Positions 37,177 to 45,297 of a stretch of DNA of 64,000 bases are shown here, in pieces; position 1 is the stretch's first letter, and the number at the start of each line of letters is the position of its first letter. The position numbers and the translations under genes were made by a program. Origin of the DNA: Planobispora rosea (GTDB lineage: Bacteria; Actinomycetota; Actinomycetes; Streptosporangiales; Streptosporangiaceae); NCBI RefSeq assembly GCF_014648175.1, contig NZ_BMQP01000032.1, positions 1-64,000 on the forward strand, given 5' to 3'. The notes beneath the pieces were generated by a model. The model did not search any database and was not told the DNA's origin. It saw only the letters and a list, made by a program, of their open reading frames with translations.

Positions 37177-38603
37177 CCGGTCCTCCTCGCGGGGCCTGCG
37201 GCCCGTCGCCGCAGATGCAGGACGGCCGCGGCCGCTCCCAGGGCGGTTCCCGCGGACAGCACCCCCGCGGCCGCGCCGAGCAGCGCGTTCTGCCGGCGGG
37301 CGCGGTGCAGCGCCTCGCCGTACGGCATCGAGGTATGCGAGATCATGGTGTACAACGGCTGCCATCCTCGGGGAAAGATCCGGTTGAGCATCAGGTCGGC
37401 GCGGGCTCGGAGCAGGCGCGCGGGGGAACGCAGGCCGTCGCGCAGCTCCAGGAAGTTCTCCTTCGACAGCTCCGCCAGGACGTCGGTGTGCGGTCGCCTC
37501 AGGTCCTGGTACTCCCGCAGTGCGGCACCCCGGTCGGCGGGGTGCCGGGCCAGGCACTCGTCGAGCACGAGACAGTCCTCGAAGGAGGCGTTCATGCCCT
37601 GCCCGTAGAAGGGGTAGACGGCGTGGCAGGCGTCTCCGACGAGCACCACCCGCTCCCCCGCGTGCCACGCCGAGGTGCGCACGCTGACCAGGCGCCCGAC
37701 CGGGTTGGCCTCGAACTCCTCGGCCAGGCCGGGGATGAGCCGCAGGGTGTCCGGGAACCTGCTGCGGAAGAACCGTTCGGCCTCGGCACCCGAACCGAGC
37801 GAGGCGAAACTCGGCTCTCCCTCGTGCGGCAGGAAGAGCGTGCAGGTCAGCGAGTTGTCGGTGTTGGGGTGCGCGACGATCAGCGCCCGGTGGGCCGGCC
37901 AGAGGTGCAGCGCCTCGATCGGGGTCCGCGGGCCGCCGTCCGGAGCCGGCGGGATCGTGAGCTCCTTGTACCCCCATTCGAGGAACTCCTGGTGCAGGTC
38001 CGCGGATCTGCCGCGCTGCATGAGCCGGCGCACGGCGGAGAAGGCCCCGTCCGCGCCGACCACGAGATCGGCCTCCACCCGCCGCGTCTCGCCCGAGATC
38101 GTGTCGGACAGGGTCAGCGTGCCGGTGTCCGCGTCGAGGTCGACGCAGCGCAGCCCGTAGAAGAACGTCACTCCGTCGAGGGCGTCGGCGTGCTCGATGA
38201 GCAGCGCGTTGAGCACGCCGCGGCGGATCGAGTAGAGGATCTCGTGGTCCGCTGTGCCGTACGGCTGGAACGTCAGCTCACCCGAAGGAGAGTGGATCAT
38301 TCGTCCCCGCATCGGCACGGTGTGCGGCCACAGCTCCCCGAGCAGTCCCGCCCGGCGCAGGGCCCGGATGCCGCGCGCGGACAGCCCCAGGTTGATGGAG
38401 CGGCCGTCGCCCTCGTCCTTGCTCAGGCGCGGGTCGTCCCTGTGCTCGTAGACCTCCACCCGGTAGCCTCGCCTGGCCAGGAACAGGGCCAGGAGGGACC
38501 CGGACAGGCCCGCGCCCACGATCGCGGCGCGCGGCCCTGCGCCGGACGACGCGGACCCGGTGCTCCCGTGCGCCGGGGGTCGTGAAAGATCGTCGCCCGT
38601 CAT
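37173..38603 (-). CDS. Kynurenine 3-monooxygenase-like flavoprotein
   Basis: A 476-residue FAD-dependent aromatic hydroxylase. The FAD motif VGAGLSGSLLALFLARRGY is near residue 30; RSINLGLSARGIRAL, GDACHAVYPFYGQGMNASFE and ELSKENFLELRD are the hallmark segments of kynurenine 3-monooxygenases, and a C-terminal hydrophobic helix (AAAGVLSAGTALGAAAAVLH) matches their membrane anchor. It would hydroxylate L-kynurenine or a related anthraniloyl compound with NADPH and oxygen. No tryptophan dioxygenase or kynureninase is nearby, so this is probably a pathway-specific copy. Confidence 0.9.
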   Translation of the reverse strand: MTGDDLSRPPAHGSTGSASSGAGPRAAIVGAGLSGSLLALFLARRGYRVEVYEHRDDPRLSKDEGDGRSINLGLSARGIRALRRAGLLGELWPHTVPMRGRMIHSPSGELTFQPYGTADHEILYSIRRGVLNALLIEHADALDGVTFFYGLRCVDLDADTGTLTLSDTISGETRRVEADLVVGADGAFSAVRRLMQRGRSADLHQEFLEWGYKELTIPPAPDGGPRTPIEALHLWPAHRALIVAHPNTDNSLTCTLFLPHEGEPSFASLGSGAEAERFFRSRFPDTLRLIPGLAEEFEANPVGRLVSVRTSAWHAGERVVLVGDACHAVYPFYGQGMNASFEDCLVLDECLARHPADRGAALREYQDLRRPHTDVLAELSKENFLELRDGLRSPARLLRARADLMLNRIFPRGWQPLYTMISHTSMPYGEALHRARRQNALLGAAAGVLSAGTALGAAAAVLHLRRRAAGPARRTG

Positions 38604-38720
38604 CTGGTCTCCACCGATTCCTCGTGCCGGCGATGCGGGTGACGCCGGTCGCCGGCCTCGGATCCCGCCTGGGGACGGCTCCCGCCCGGCCGCCCGCCCT
38701 CCGCGCCCGCCCGGTTCTTT

Positions 38721-38801
38721 TCAGTGACCACGGATTCGAAAGCTTTCCGATACAGACATGGGCTCAGAAACGGTCATTTGCGGAATTAAGGCATCGGTCA
38801 T
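38721..38801 (-). CDS. 26-residue ORF with strong RBS, leader of the KMO operon
   Basis: A short ORF beginning MTDALIPQMTVSEP and ending in RIRGH, preceded by AAGGGAG seven bases before its ATG. It lies between the operator-controlled leftward promoter (about 39,130-39,160) and the monooxygenase start at 38,603. It could be a leader peptide, a small regulatory protein or a precursor peptide. It has Ser, Met and Glu but no Cys and no typical RiPP recognition motif I can name. Confidence 0.45.
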   Translation of the reverse strand: MTDALIPQMTVSEPMSVSESFRIRGH

Positions 38802-39396
38802 GACACTCTCCCTTTAAGGGGAAATTCCGGTTAGTCATTCGGGCCGGGCATGCATGCGCGGCTCCTCGCGGACTCCGGCACACGAAGTCCCCGGTTCGCG
38901 GTTCTGCGGAAGCGGCACCGAACGACACCGGAACACCCGGGCCGACGGGGCACGAGTCAGGACGCCGGAGCGCCCGGACCTGCGGTTTTCGGAATCGCCC
39001 ACAGAAGTCACAGCGGGTCCCCGAGGTCATCGGAGACTCACGGACTCCACTGACCGCGCCGTCACGATGGTGACCGGCGCGCATTGTGGGAGCGCTCCCA
39101 CACCCGTAGTGGGAACGCTCCCACGTGCCGAAGATTATGGATTCCGCACATCGCCCGTCAAGGTGCTGACAATAATATTTAATAGTGTTAAGTAGCGAAA
39201 TTTTCGGTCGTCTGTAATATCTGCAGGTCATCTCGCCGCGATGCGCGCGAACCCAGCCTTTGTTGACACGGGAAGAGATCGTCCGGTCCAACCCGGCGTC
39301 AACAGGGGGAGGGCCCGCCGCCCCGCCCATGTCATGAAGCCAGCCGCGGAGCCCCCCGCCGGGGCCCCGGTGGGAGGCGGAACGCGGCGGCGTGGA
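38802..39396. promoter_or_regulatory. Leftward promoter with two LacI/CebR-type operators, plus empty flanks
   Basis: On the minus strand a -35 TTGACG (39161-39156) and -10 CATAAT (39139-39134) are 16 bases apart. Immediately downstream lie TGGGAACGCTCCCA (39110-39123, one mismatch) and the perfect TGGGAGCGCTCCCA (39087-39100, extended to 18 bases), centres 23 apart. The transcript would have a leader of about 320 bases before the 26-residue ORF. Bases 39170-39200 are AT-rich. I see no convincing gene in the remaining parts of 38,802-39,396. Confidence 0.8.
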
Positions 39397-39834
39397 TCAG
39401 GCGAAGGCGTCCGACGCGTGCTGGGACACCCCGTACGGCACGGACCGGCCACCGAGCACGAACCAGACGATCTTGCCACCGGACTCCGGCCAGGACACGC
39501 CCCAGTCGTCGGCGAGGGCGTCGACGATCTGCAGGCCCCTGCCTCCGGTGGCGTCCATGCCCGCCTCGCGCATCCGGGGCGCGCCCCTACCGGGGTCGAA
39601 GAGCTCGCCGTAGACCTGGACGCCGTCGCCGCCCAGGCGCAGCACGCAGGCCGCGCCGCCGTGCCGGACGGCATTGGTGACCAGCTCGCTCACGATGAGC
39701 ACACAATCGTCCACCAGGTCTTCGGCGCCCCAGCCGGGAAGCTCGCGGCGGACCAGGGAGCGGGCTTCGCGCACGCTCGCGGGGGCGGCGGCCAGGAGGC
39801 CTTCGGCGGTGCGGGCGACGTCTGATCGAGCCAT
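39397..39834 (-). CDS. RsbW-like ATP-binding protein (anti-sigma/HATPase_c)
   Basis: A single-domain GHKL ATPase of about 145 residues: VSELVTNAVRHGG (N box), LFDPGRGAPRM (G1-like region), GGRGLQIVDALADDWGV (G2 box). Such stand-alone proteins act as anti-sigma kinases or sequester regulators in actinobacteria. Starts at ATG 39834 or GTG 39870 are possible; a start at 39888 would lie inside the operator. Its promoter carries the same operator as the NRPS and monooxygenase operons, so it belongs to that regulon. Confidence 0.85.
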   Translation of the reverse strand: MARSDVARTAEGLLAAAPASVREARSLVRRELPGWGAEDLVDDCVLIVSELVTNAVRHGGAACVLRLGGDGVQVYGELFDPGRGAPRMREAGMDATGGRGLQIVDALADDWGVSWPESGGKIVWFVLGGRSVPYGVSQHASDAFA

Positions 39835-39873
39835 GAGCAAGCCGTTCTGGGGGGACACTGGCTTCTTCACTGA

Positions 39874-39918
39874 TGGGAGCGCTCCCACAAATGTAGGACA
39901 TCCTTCCAGGCATGTGAA
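39874..39918 (-). promoter_or_regulatory. Third LacI/CebR-type operator and promoter
   Basis: The perfect palindrome TGGGAGCGCTCCCA at 39874-39887 lies just downstream of a minus-strand promoter-like pair TTCACA (39918-39913) and TACATT (39895-39890), spacer 17. It precedes the RsbW-like gene by a few tens of bases. The arrangement repeats that of the other two controlled promoters. Bases 39,919-40,131 hold no gene I can support. Confidence 0.8.
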
Positions 39919-40131
39919 CCGATCACGACGCTCTCGTTTCAGAAATGTGTCGATATGTCACCTGAGTCGCGGGGGACGGTGCCGGTCCGCGGTGCGGGCG
40001 AAGCCTCACCCGGCACGGTCTGACCCCGGACCGCCCCGAGGTGATTGACTGGCCCGGCCCGGCCACCGTACCGGGCCCCGGACCCGCCGTCCCCTCACGG
40101 CTCGCGGGAGCCGTACGTCCGAAGGAGTTCC

Positions 40132-41550
40132 ATGAACCTGCCTGACAAGGGCCGCGACGTCGGCGAGCTTCTGGCGGAGATCGCCCGGATGAAGGAGGCC
40201 GACCTGCCCGTGCGGGGCGGCAAGGTGACCGCGTACGTCTACGACACCGGCCGTCCGGAGGTGCACGAGGCCGCGGCGCGGGCCTACGCCGAGATGCTGG
40301 AGGTCAACACGCTCGACCCGACCGCCTTCCCCAGCGTGGTGGAGATGGAGCGGCAGGTGGTCGGCGCGGTCGCGGACCTCCTCGGCGGCGGCACCGGGAT
40401 CTTCACCAGCGGCGGCACCGAGTCGATCATGCTGGCGGTGAAGGCGGCGCGCGACTCCCGGCGGGTCGAGGGCCGTCCCCGGATGGTCCTGCCGGTCACC
40501 GCGCACCCGGCCTTCCACAAGGCCGCGCACTATCTGGGAGTGGCGGTGGACGCGGTCCCGGTGGACCCGGTGACCTTCCGGGCGGACGCCGCGGCGGTGG
40601 AGGCCGCGATCACCGGTGACACGGTGCTGGTGGTCGTCTCGGCGCCCTCCTACCCGCAGGGCGTGGTGGACCCGGTCGGGCGGATCGCGGGGATCGCCGC
40701 CGCGCGCGGCGTGCTCTGCCACGTGGACGCGTGCGTGGGCGGGTGGCTGCTGCCCTGGCTGCGCGCGGCCGGCGCCGAGGTGCCGCCGTTCGACCTGTCG
40801 GTGCCGGGGGTCACCTCACTCTCCTGCGACCTGCACAAGTTCGGCTACTCCCCCAAGGGGGCCTCGGTCGTGCTCTTCGCCGACCCGGCGCTGCGCCGCG
40901 CGGCCTACTTCGCCTCGGCGTCGTGGCCCGGCTACACGGTGATCAACGCGACCGTGCAGAGCTCGAAGTCCGCCGGGCCGCTGGGCGGCGCGTGGGCCAC
41001 CCTGCAGGCGCTGGGCCGCGAGGGGTACCTGGAGCTGGGCCGCGCCACCCTGGCGGCGGCCCGCCGGCTGCGCGAGGGCGTCGCCGCGATTGCGGGCCTG
41101 CGGGTGCTCGGCGCGCCGGAGTCGTCGCTGGTGGCCTTCGCCTCCGACGAGATCGACGTGTTCACGCTCTCGGACGAGGCCAGGAAGCGCGGCTGGTTCC
41201 TGCAGCCGCAGCTGTCCTACGCGGGCATCCCCGCCAACATCCACATCACCGTCACCGGAGTGACCCTGCGGGGAGTGGAGGCGATGCTCCAGGTGATCGC
41301 CGAGTCGGCCGCGGCGGCCCGGGAGCGCGGACCGGTGAGGCTGCCCGAGGGGCTGGTGGAGCTGGTGGCCGGACTGGATCTGGAGGCTCTGGACGACGCG
41401 GCCTTCGGGGAGCTGGCGGCCTCGGTCGGGGTGGACCTGAACGGTTCCGGGCAGCCGGAGATGGCGGTCGTCAACGCGGTGCTCGACGCGCTGCCCGCGG
41501 ACCGGCGGGAGGCTGTCCTGATCCGCTTCCTGTCGGTGATCTACAGCTGA
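40132..41550 (+). CDS. PLP-dependent lyase/decarboxylase (sphingosine-1-phosphate lyase-like)
   Basis: A 472-residue fold-type I PLP enzyme. Visible features are FTSGGTESIMLAVKAARD (phosphate-binding Gly/Ser), CHVDACVGGW with the PLP-pyridine Asp, and the Schiff-base Lys in SCDLHKFGYSPKGAS. The sequence is closer to sphingosine-1-phosphate lyase and related group II decarboxylases than to glutamate decarboxylase. ATG 40132 has a GAAGGAG site; the longer frame from 40045 is not needed. The gene stands alone; the substrate is not certain. Confidence 0.88.
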   Translation: MNLPDKGRDVGELLAEIARMKEADLPVRGGKVTAYVYDTGRPEVHEAAARAYAEMLEVNTLDPTAFPSVVEMERQVVGAVADLLGGGTGIFTSGGTESIMLAVKAARDSRRVEGRPRMVLPVTAHPAFHKAAHYLGVAVDAVPVDPVTFRADAAAVEAAITGDTVLVVVSAPSYPQGVVDPVGRIAGIAAARGVLCHVDACVGGWLLPWLRAAGAEVPPFDLSVPGVTSLSCDLHKFGYSPKGASVVLFADPALRRAAYFASASWPGYTVINATVQSSKSAGPLGGAWATLQALGREGYLELGRATLAAARRLREGVAAIAGLRVLGAPESSLVAFASDEIDVFTLSDEARKRGWFLQPQLSYAGIPANIHITVTGVTLRGVEAMLQVIAESAAAARERGPVRLPEGLVELVAGLDLEALDDAAFGELAASVGVDLNGSGQPEMAVVNAVLDALPADRREAVLIRFLSVIYS

Positions 41551-41769
41551 GGCGACCCCGCTTCTCGGGTACCCGACATTCACGACATTTGCCACACATA
41601 GCACTGACGCGACGGAGACCCTGTCCGGAACAGAGTATGTAACAAATAGATTTACGCCGGTCATGATATTGCCGTAAACATGACGACGGTTCACCATAGG
41701 GGCGCTCACCCTCCGCCCGGAAGGCCCCACGAAGGCACCGGGTCACCCCCCATCAGGAGGAAAACCGTC
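41551..41769. other. Intergenic region before the secreted subtilase
   Basis: About 220 bases without a gene. An AT-rich part at 41,630-41,690 (GTAACAAATAGATTTACG and nearby) probably holds the promoter; the right end has AGGAGG, the ribosome binding site of the protease. Confidence 0.4.
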
Positions 41770-43542
41770 ATGAGCACAACCTCCATCGCCCGATTAACCG
41801 GGTTCGCCGCCGCGGCGCTGGTCCTCGTCCTCGGGACGGCACAGCCCTCGGCCGCCGACCCCGCGCCCGAGGGCGCGATCACCGCCGCCGACAGCACCAC
41901 CGCGGTGGCCGACAGCTACATCGTGGTCCTCAAGGGTCAGTTCACCCGGGCCGACCGGGACCGCAAGGCCCGTGACGTCGCCGGCGCCGAGGGCGCCTCC
42001 GTGACCACCGTCTACCAGCGGGTGCTCAACGGCTTCGCCATGAAGGCGACCGAGGCGCAGGCCCGCGCCGTCGCCGCCCGCCCGGATGTGGCCTACGTCG
42101 AACAGGACCAGGAGTTCACCCTGATCGGGCAGCCCACGCGGCAGCGCGTCGCGCAGGCCGTGGCGTCCTGGGGCCTGGACCGGGTCGACCAGCGCAACCT
42201 TCCGCTGGACGGCAACTACACCCCGCCGAACAACGGCTCGGGCGTGCGCGCCTACATCATCGACACCGGCATCCGGATCAGCCACGCCGACTTCGGCGGG
42301 CGGGCGCAGAACGGACGCGACGTCTACGACGACGACAACGACGTGGCCGACTGCAACGGCCACGGCACCCACGTCGCGGGCACGGTCGGCGGCAGCCAGT
42401 ACGGCATCGCCAAGGCCGTCACGCTGATCGGCGTCCGGGTGTTCGGCTGCGGCAGCACCACCTCCACCTCGATCATCATCGAGGGCGTGGACTGGGTGAC
42501 GGCCAACGCGGTCAAGCCCGCCGTGGCCAACATGAGTCTGGGCGGCGGCGCGAGCACCGCGCTGGACACCTCCGTGCGCAACTCCATCAACTCCGGCGTC
42601 GTCTACGCGCTGGCCGCGGGCAACGAGAACACCAACGCCTGCACCCGCTCCCCCGCCCGGGTCGCCGAGGCGATCACCGTGGGCGCCACCACCAACACCG
42701 ACGCGCGTTCCTCCTTCTCCAACTACGGCACCTGCCTGGACCTGTTCGCTCCGGGATCGGGCATCACCTCGGCCTGGTACAACAGCGACACGGCCGCCAA
42801 CACCATCAGCGGCACCTCGATGGCCTCCCCGCACGTCGCCGGCGCCGCGGCGCTGCTGCTGAACGCCGGTCCGTCGAGCACCCCGGCGCAGGTCCGCGAC
42901 GCGATGGTCACCGCCGCCACCACAGGCGTGGTGACCAATCCCGGCACCGGCTCCCCGAACCGGCTGCTGTTCACCGGCGGGGGCGGCGGCGGTCCCGACC
43001 CGACCGTGGTCTACTCCGACGACTTCGAGGCCGAGCGGGGCTGGACGGTCAACCCCGGCGGCTCCGACACCGCGACCACGGGTCTCTTCCAGCGCGGCGA
43101 CCCGGGAGAGACCTCCAGCGGCGGCGCGGTCATGCAGCCGGGCACCACCCCCAGCGGGAGCAACGCCCTGGTCACCGGCGCCCCGGCCGGGGCGAGCGTG
43201 GGCGCGGGCGACGTCGACGGCGGCGTGACGAGCGCCCAGTCCCCGGCCGTCACGCTCCCCGCGAGCGGCACGCTGACGTTGTCGTTCTCCTGGTACCTCG
43301 GTCACCTCAACAACGCCAGCAGCGCCGACTACATCCGCGTGCGCGTGGTCGGCACGACGACCACGACCGTGCTGGACCAGCGGGGCGCGGCGTCCACCCG
43401 CGCCGCCGCCTACGCGACCGCCACCGCGAACATCTCCGGCCACGCCGGCCAGACCGTGCGCATCGTGGTGGACGCCGCCGACGCCTCCGGCGCCAGCCTG
43501 GTCGAGGCGGGGGTCGACGATGTGCGGATAACCGCCCAGTGA
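41770..43542 (+). CDS. Secreted subtilisin-like serine protease (S8, proteinase K type)
   Basis: A 590-residue exported protease. Signal peptide (GFAAAALVLVLGTAQPSAA) is followed by an I9 inhibitor propeptide (YIVVLKG to YVEQDQEF), then the S8 domain with Asp165 (YIIDTGIR), His198 (NGHGTHVAG), the oxyanion Asn region AAGNEN and Ser350 (SGTSMASPHVAG). A GGGGGG linker leads to a C-terminal beta-sandwich of about 175 residues (FEAERGWTVNPGG to DDVRITAQ), a P-domain-like or immune-inhibitor-A-type module. ATG 41770 has AGGAGG. It is monocistronic, closed by a strong hairpin. Confidence 0.95.
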   Translation: MSTTSIARLTGFAAAALVLVLGTAQPSAADPAPEGAITAADSTTAVADSYIVVLKGQFTRADRDRKARDVAGAEGASVTTVYQRVLNGFAMKATEAQARAVAARPDVAYVEQDQEFTLIGQPTRQRVAQAVASWGLDRVDQRNLPLDGNYTPPNNGSGVRAYIIDTGIRISHADFGGRAQNGRDVYDDDNDVADCNGHGTHVAGTVGGSQYGIAKAVTLIGVRVFGCGSTTSTSIIIEGVDWVTANAVKPAVANMSLGGGASTALDTSVRNSINSGVVYALAAGNENTNACTRSPARVAEAITVGATTNTDARSSFSNYGTCLDLFAPGSGITSAWYNSDTAANTISGTSMASPHVAGAAALLLNAGPSSTPAQVRDAMVTAATTGVVTNPGTGSPNRLLFTGGGGGGPDPTVVYSDDFEAERGWTVNPGGSDTATTGLFQRGDPGETSSGGAVMQPGTTPSGSNALVTGAPAGASVGAGDVDGGVTSAQSPAVTLPASGTLTLSFSWYLGHLNNASSADYIRVRVVGTTTTTVLDQRGAASTRAAAYATATANISGHAGQTVRIVVDAADASGASLVEAGVDDVRITAQ

Positions 43543-43574
43543 GCCGCTGAAGCGCCCGGAGAACCCGACGAACC

Positions 43575-43610
43575 GATCGGGCCGCCCGCTCCCCCGCGGG
43601 TGGCCCGATC
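43575..43610. terminator. Bidirectional terminator between protease and lgt
   Basis: A 15-base stem (43575-43589 with 43596-43610, one G-T pair) with a six-base loop lies between the convergent protease and lgt genes. It is followed by a short pyrimidine run. Confidence 0.75.
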
Positions 43611-43635
43611 CTTCTCCGTCACGCGCGGGGCGGGA

Positions 43636-44496
43636 TCACTCCGCCTCGGCGGGAACCCGCCTCGCGCCGAGAGGCTCCTCGGACTTCCTGTTCCGGCTCA
43701 GGTAGACGTAGGCCAGCGCGCCGAGGAACAGGATGATCGACGTCCACTGGTTGAGCCGCAGGCCGAGGATCTCGTTGGCCGGGTCGACGCGCAGGCCCTC
43801 GATCCAGAACCGGCCCGCGGTGTAGCCCGCCACGTACAGGGCGAACAGGCGGCCGTGCCGGAGCAGGAAGCGCCGGCCGGCCCAGATCAGCGCCAGTGCC
43901 AGCGCCAGGTTCCACAGCGACTCGTACAGGAACGCAGGGTGGTAGGTGGCCGCACCCGCCACGGTCCCCGGGCGGCCCGCCTCGATCTCCAGGCCCCACG
44001 GCAGGTCGGTCGGGCTGCCGAACAGCTCCTGGTTGAAGTAGTTGCCCCATCGGGCGATGGCCTGGCCGACGGGGATCGCCGGCGCCACCGCGTCGGCGAC
44101 CGCGCTCACCGCGATGCCCCTGCGGCGGCAGGCGATCCACACGCCCACCCCGCCCAGGGCGACCGCGCCCCAGATGCTCAGGCCGCGCCAGCCCGGTCCG
44201 GACTCGCCCCAGATCAGGATGGCGTCGATCGGCCGGTGGGGGGCGTCCGGCCCGAAGTACAGCTGCCAGTCGGTGATGACGTGATACAGGCGTGCGCCGA
44301 TGATGCCGGACGGGATCCCCCAGGTCGCCAGGTCCAGCATGGTTCCCGGTCTCCCGCCGCGGTTGCGCCAGCGGCGCTCCGCGATGACGACGGCGACGAC
44401 GATGCCGAGCAGCATGCAGATCGTGTAGGCGCGGACGGGCACCGGCCCCAGGTGCCAGACCCCTTCGGGCGGACTGGGAATCGTGGCGAGCGGCAT
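43636..44496 (-). CDS. lgt: Prolipoprotein diacylglyceryl transferase
   Basis: A 286-residue membrane enzyme that moves diacylglycerol from phosphatidylglycerol to the lipobox Cys of prolipoproteins. Seven hydrophobic segments are visible. The family signature [15 protein letters not shown] is present, as is [13 protein letters not shown] near the C-terminal half and the early [12 protein letters not shown] with the conserved Tyr/His. The ATG at 44496 (MPLAT) is likely, with TTG 44505 as alternative. In many actinobacteria lgt lies near trp genes; here it is not. Confidence 0.95.
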   Translation of the reverse strand: MPLATIPSPPEGVWHLGPVPVRAYTICMLLGIVVAVVIAERRWRNRGGRPGTMLDLATWGIPSGIIGARLYHVITDWQLYFGPDAPHRPIDAILIWGESGPGWRGLSIWGAVALGGVGVWIACRRRGIAVSAVADAVAPAIPVGQAIARWGNYFNQELFGSPTDLPWGLEIEAGRPGTVAGAATYHPAFLYESLWNLALALALIWAGRRFLLRHGRLFALYVAGYTAGRFWIEGLRVDPANEILGLRLNQWTSIILFLGALAYVYLSRNRKSEEPLGARRVPAEAE

Positions 44497-44634
44497 GGCG
44501 GGCAATCTAGTTCAGGCCGTCGCGGGCGGGCATCCGACCAAAGTCCACGTTCGCGGGCCCTCACCGCCACGGGGCGTCCGGGACCGTGCGGAGTCCCCGG
44601 GCGAGGCGGCGGCCGCGGTGCCAGCCCGGTGGTC

Positions 44635-45297
44635 TCAGGGCAGCTCGGCGAAGCGCTCCACGTCCTCGATCTTCCCCGCGATGATGATCACGTCGCCGTA
44701 CCCGAGGACGGTGTCCGCTCCCGCGTAGGTGAACTCCTCGTACTCCCCCTTGACGCAGACGACCGTGACGCCGTACTTGCGGCGCAGGTTGGTCTCCCCG
44801 AGCGGGACGCCGACGTAGTCGCGCGGCGGCCGGGTCTTGACCAGCGCGTAGTTCTCGTCGACCTCCATGTAGTCGAGCATGCGCCCGTTGAGCAGGTGGG
44901 CCACCCGCTCGCCCATGTCGTGCTCGGGCAGGATGACGTGGTGGGCGCCGACCCGCTCCAGGATCCGGCCGTGGTCGCGACTGATCGCCTTGGCCCAGAT
45001 GTCCTCGATCTCCAGCTCCACCAGCAGCGACGTGGTCAGGATGCTGGACTCGATGTCGGTGCCGATGGCGACCACGGCCCGGTAGAAGTCCGGGACGCCG
45101 AGCTGGCGCAGCGCCTCCGGGTCGGTGGAGTCGGCGGCGACCACGTGGGTGAGCTTGCCCGACATGCTCTGGACCACCTTCGGGCGGCTGTCGATGGCGA
45201 GCACCTCGGTGCCGCGGCGCACCAGCTCCGCGGCGAGCGAGCTGCCGAACCGGCCGAGCCCGATCACCACGACCGGGTCGTTTCTCGTGTCAGGCAA
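44635..45297 (-). CDS. TrkA-type potassium channel regulatory subunit
   Basis: A protein of about 220 residues with a TrkA-N NAD-binding domain (VVVIGLGRFGSSLAAELVRRG, then AADSTDPEALRQLGV and AVVAIGTDIESSIL) and a C-terminal TrkA-C/RCK_C domain (VPLGETNLRRKYGVTVVCV). It would gate a Trk/Ktr K+ transporter whose membrane subunit is not visible here. TTG 45297 with a GAGGAGA site nine bases upstream is preferred to GTG 45324. It overlaps the end of folP by eight bases. Confidence 0.92.
   Translation of the reverse strand: MPDTRNDPVVVIGLGRFGSSLAAELVRRGTEVLAIDSRPKVVQSMSGKLTHVVAADSTDPEALRQLGVPDFYRAVVAIGTDIESSILTTSLLVELEIEDIWAKAISRDHGRILERVGAHHVILPEHDMGERVAHLLNGRMLDYMEVDENYALVKTRPPRDYVGVPLGETNLRRKYGVTVVCVKGEYEEFTYAGADTVLGYGDVIIIAGKIEDVERFAELP

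Noticed and set aside
27973-38603. Assignment of the locus as a pyrrolobenzodiazepine cluster
   Set aside because: The C-A-T-R module and monooxygenase fit, but the anthranilate A-T module, kynureninase, tryptophan dioxygenase and hydropyrroline genes are absent from the window.
38764-39330. 188-codon minus-strand frame across the operators and promoter
   Set aside because: It would place coding sequence over the -35/-10 boxes and both operators and has no recognisable domain; only the 26-codon ORF with a ribosome binding site is kept.
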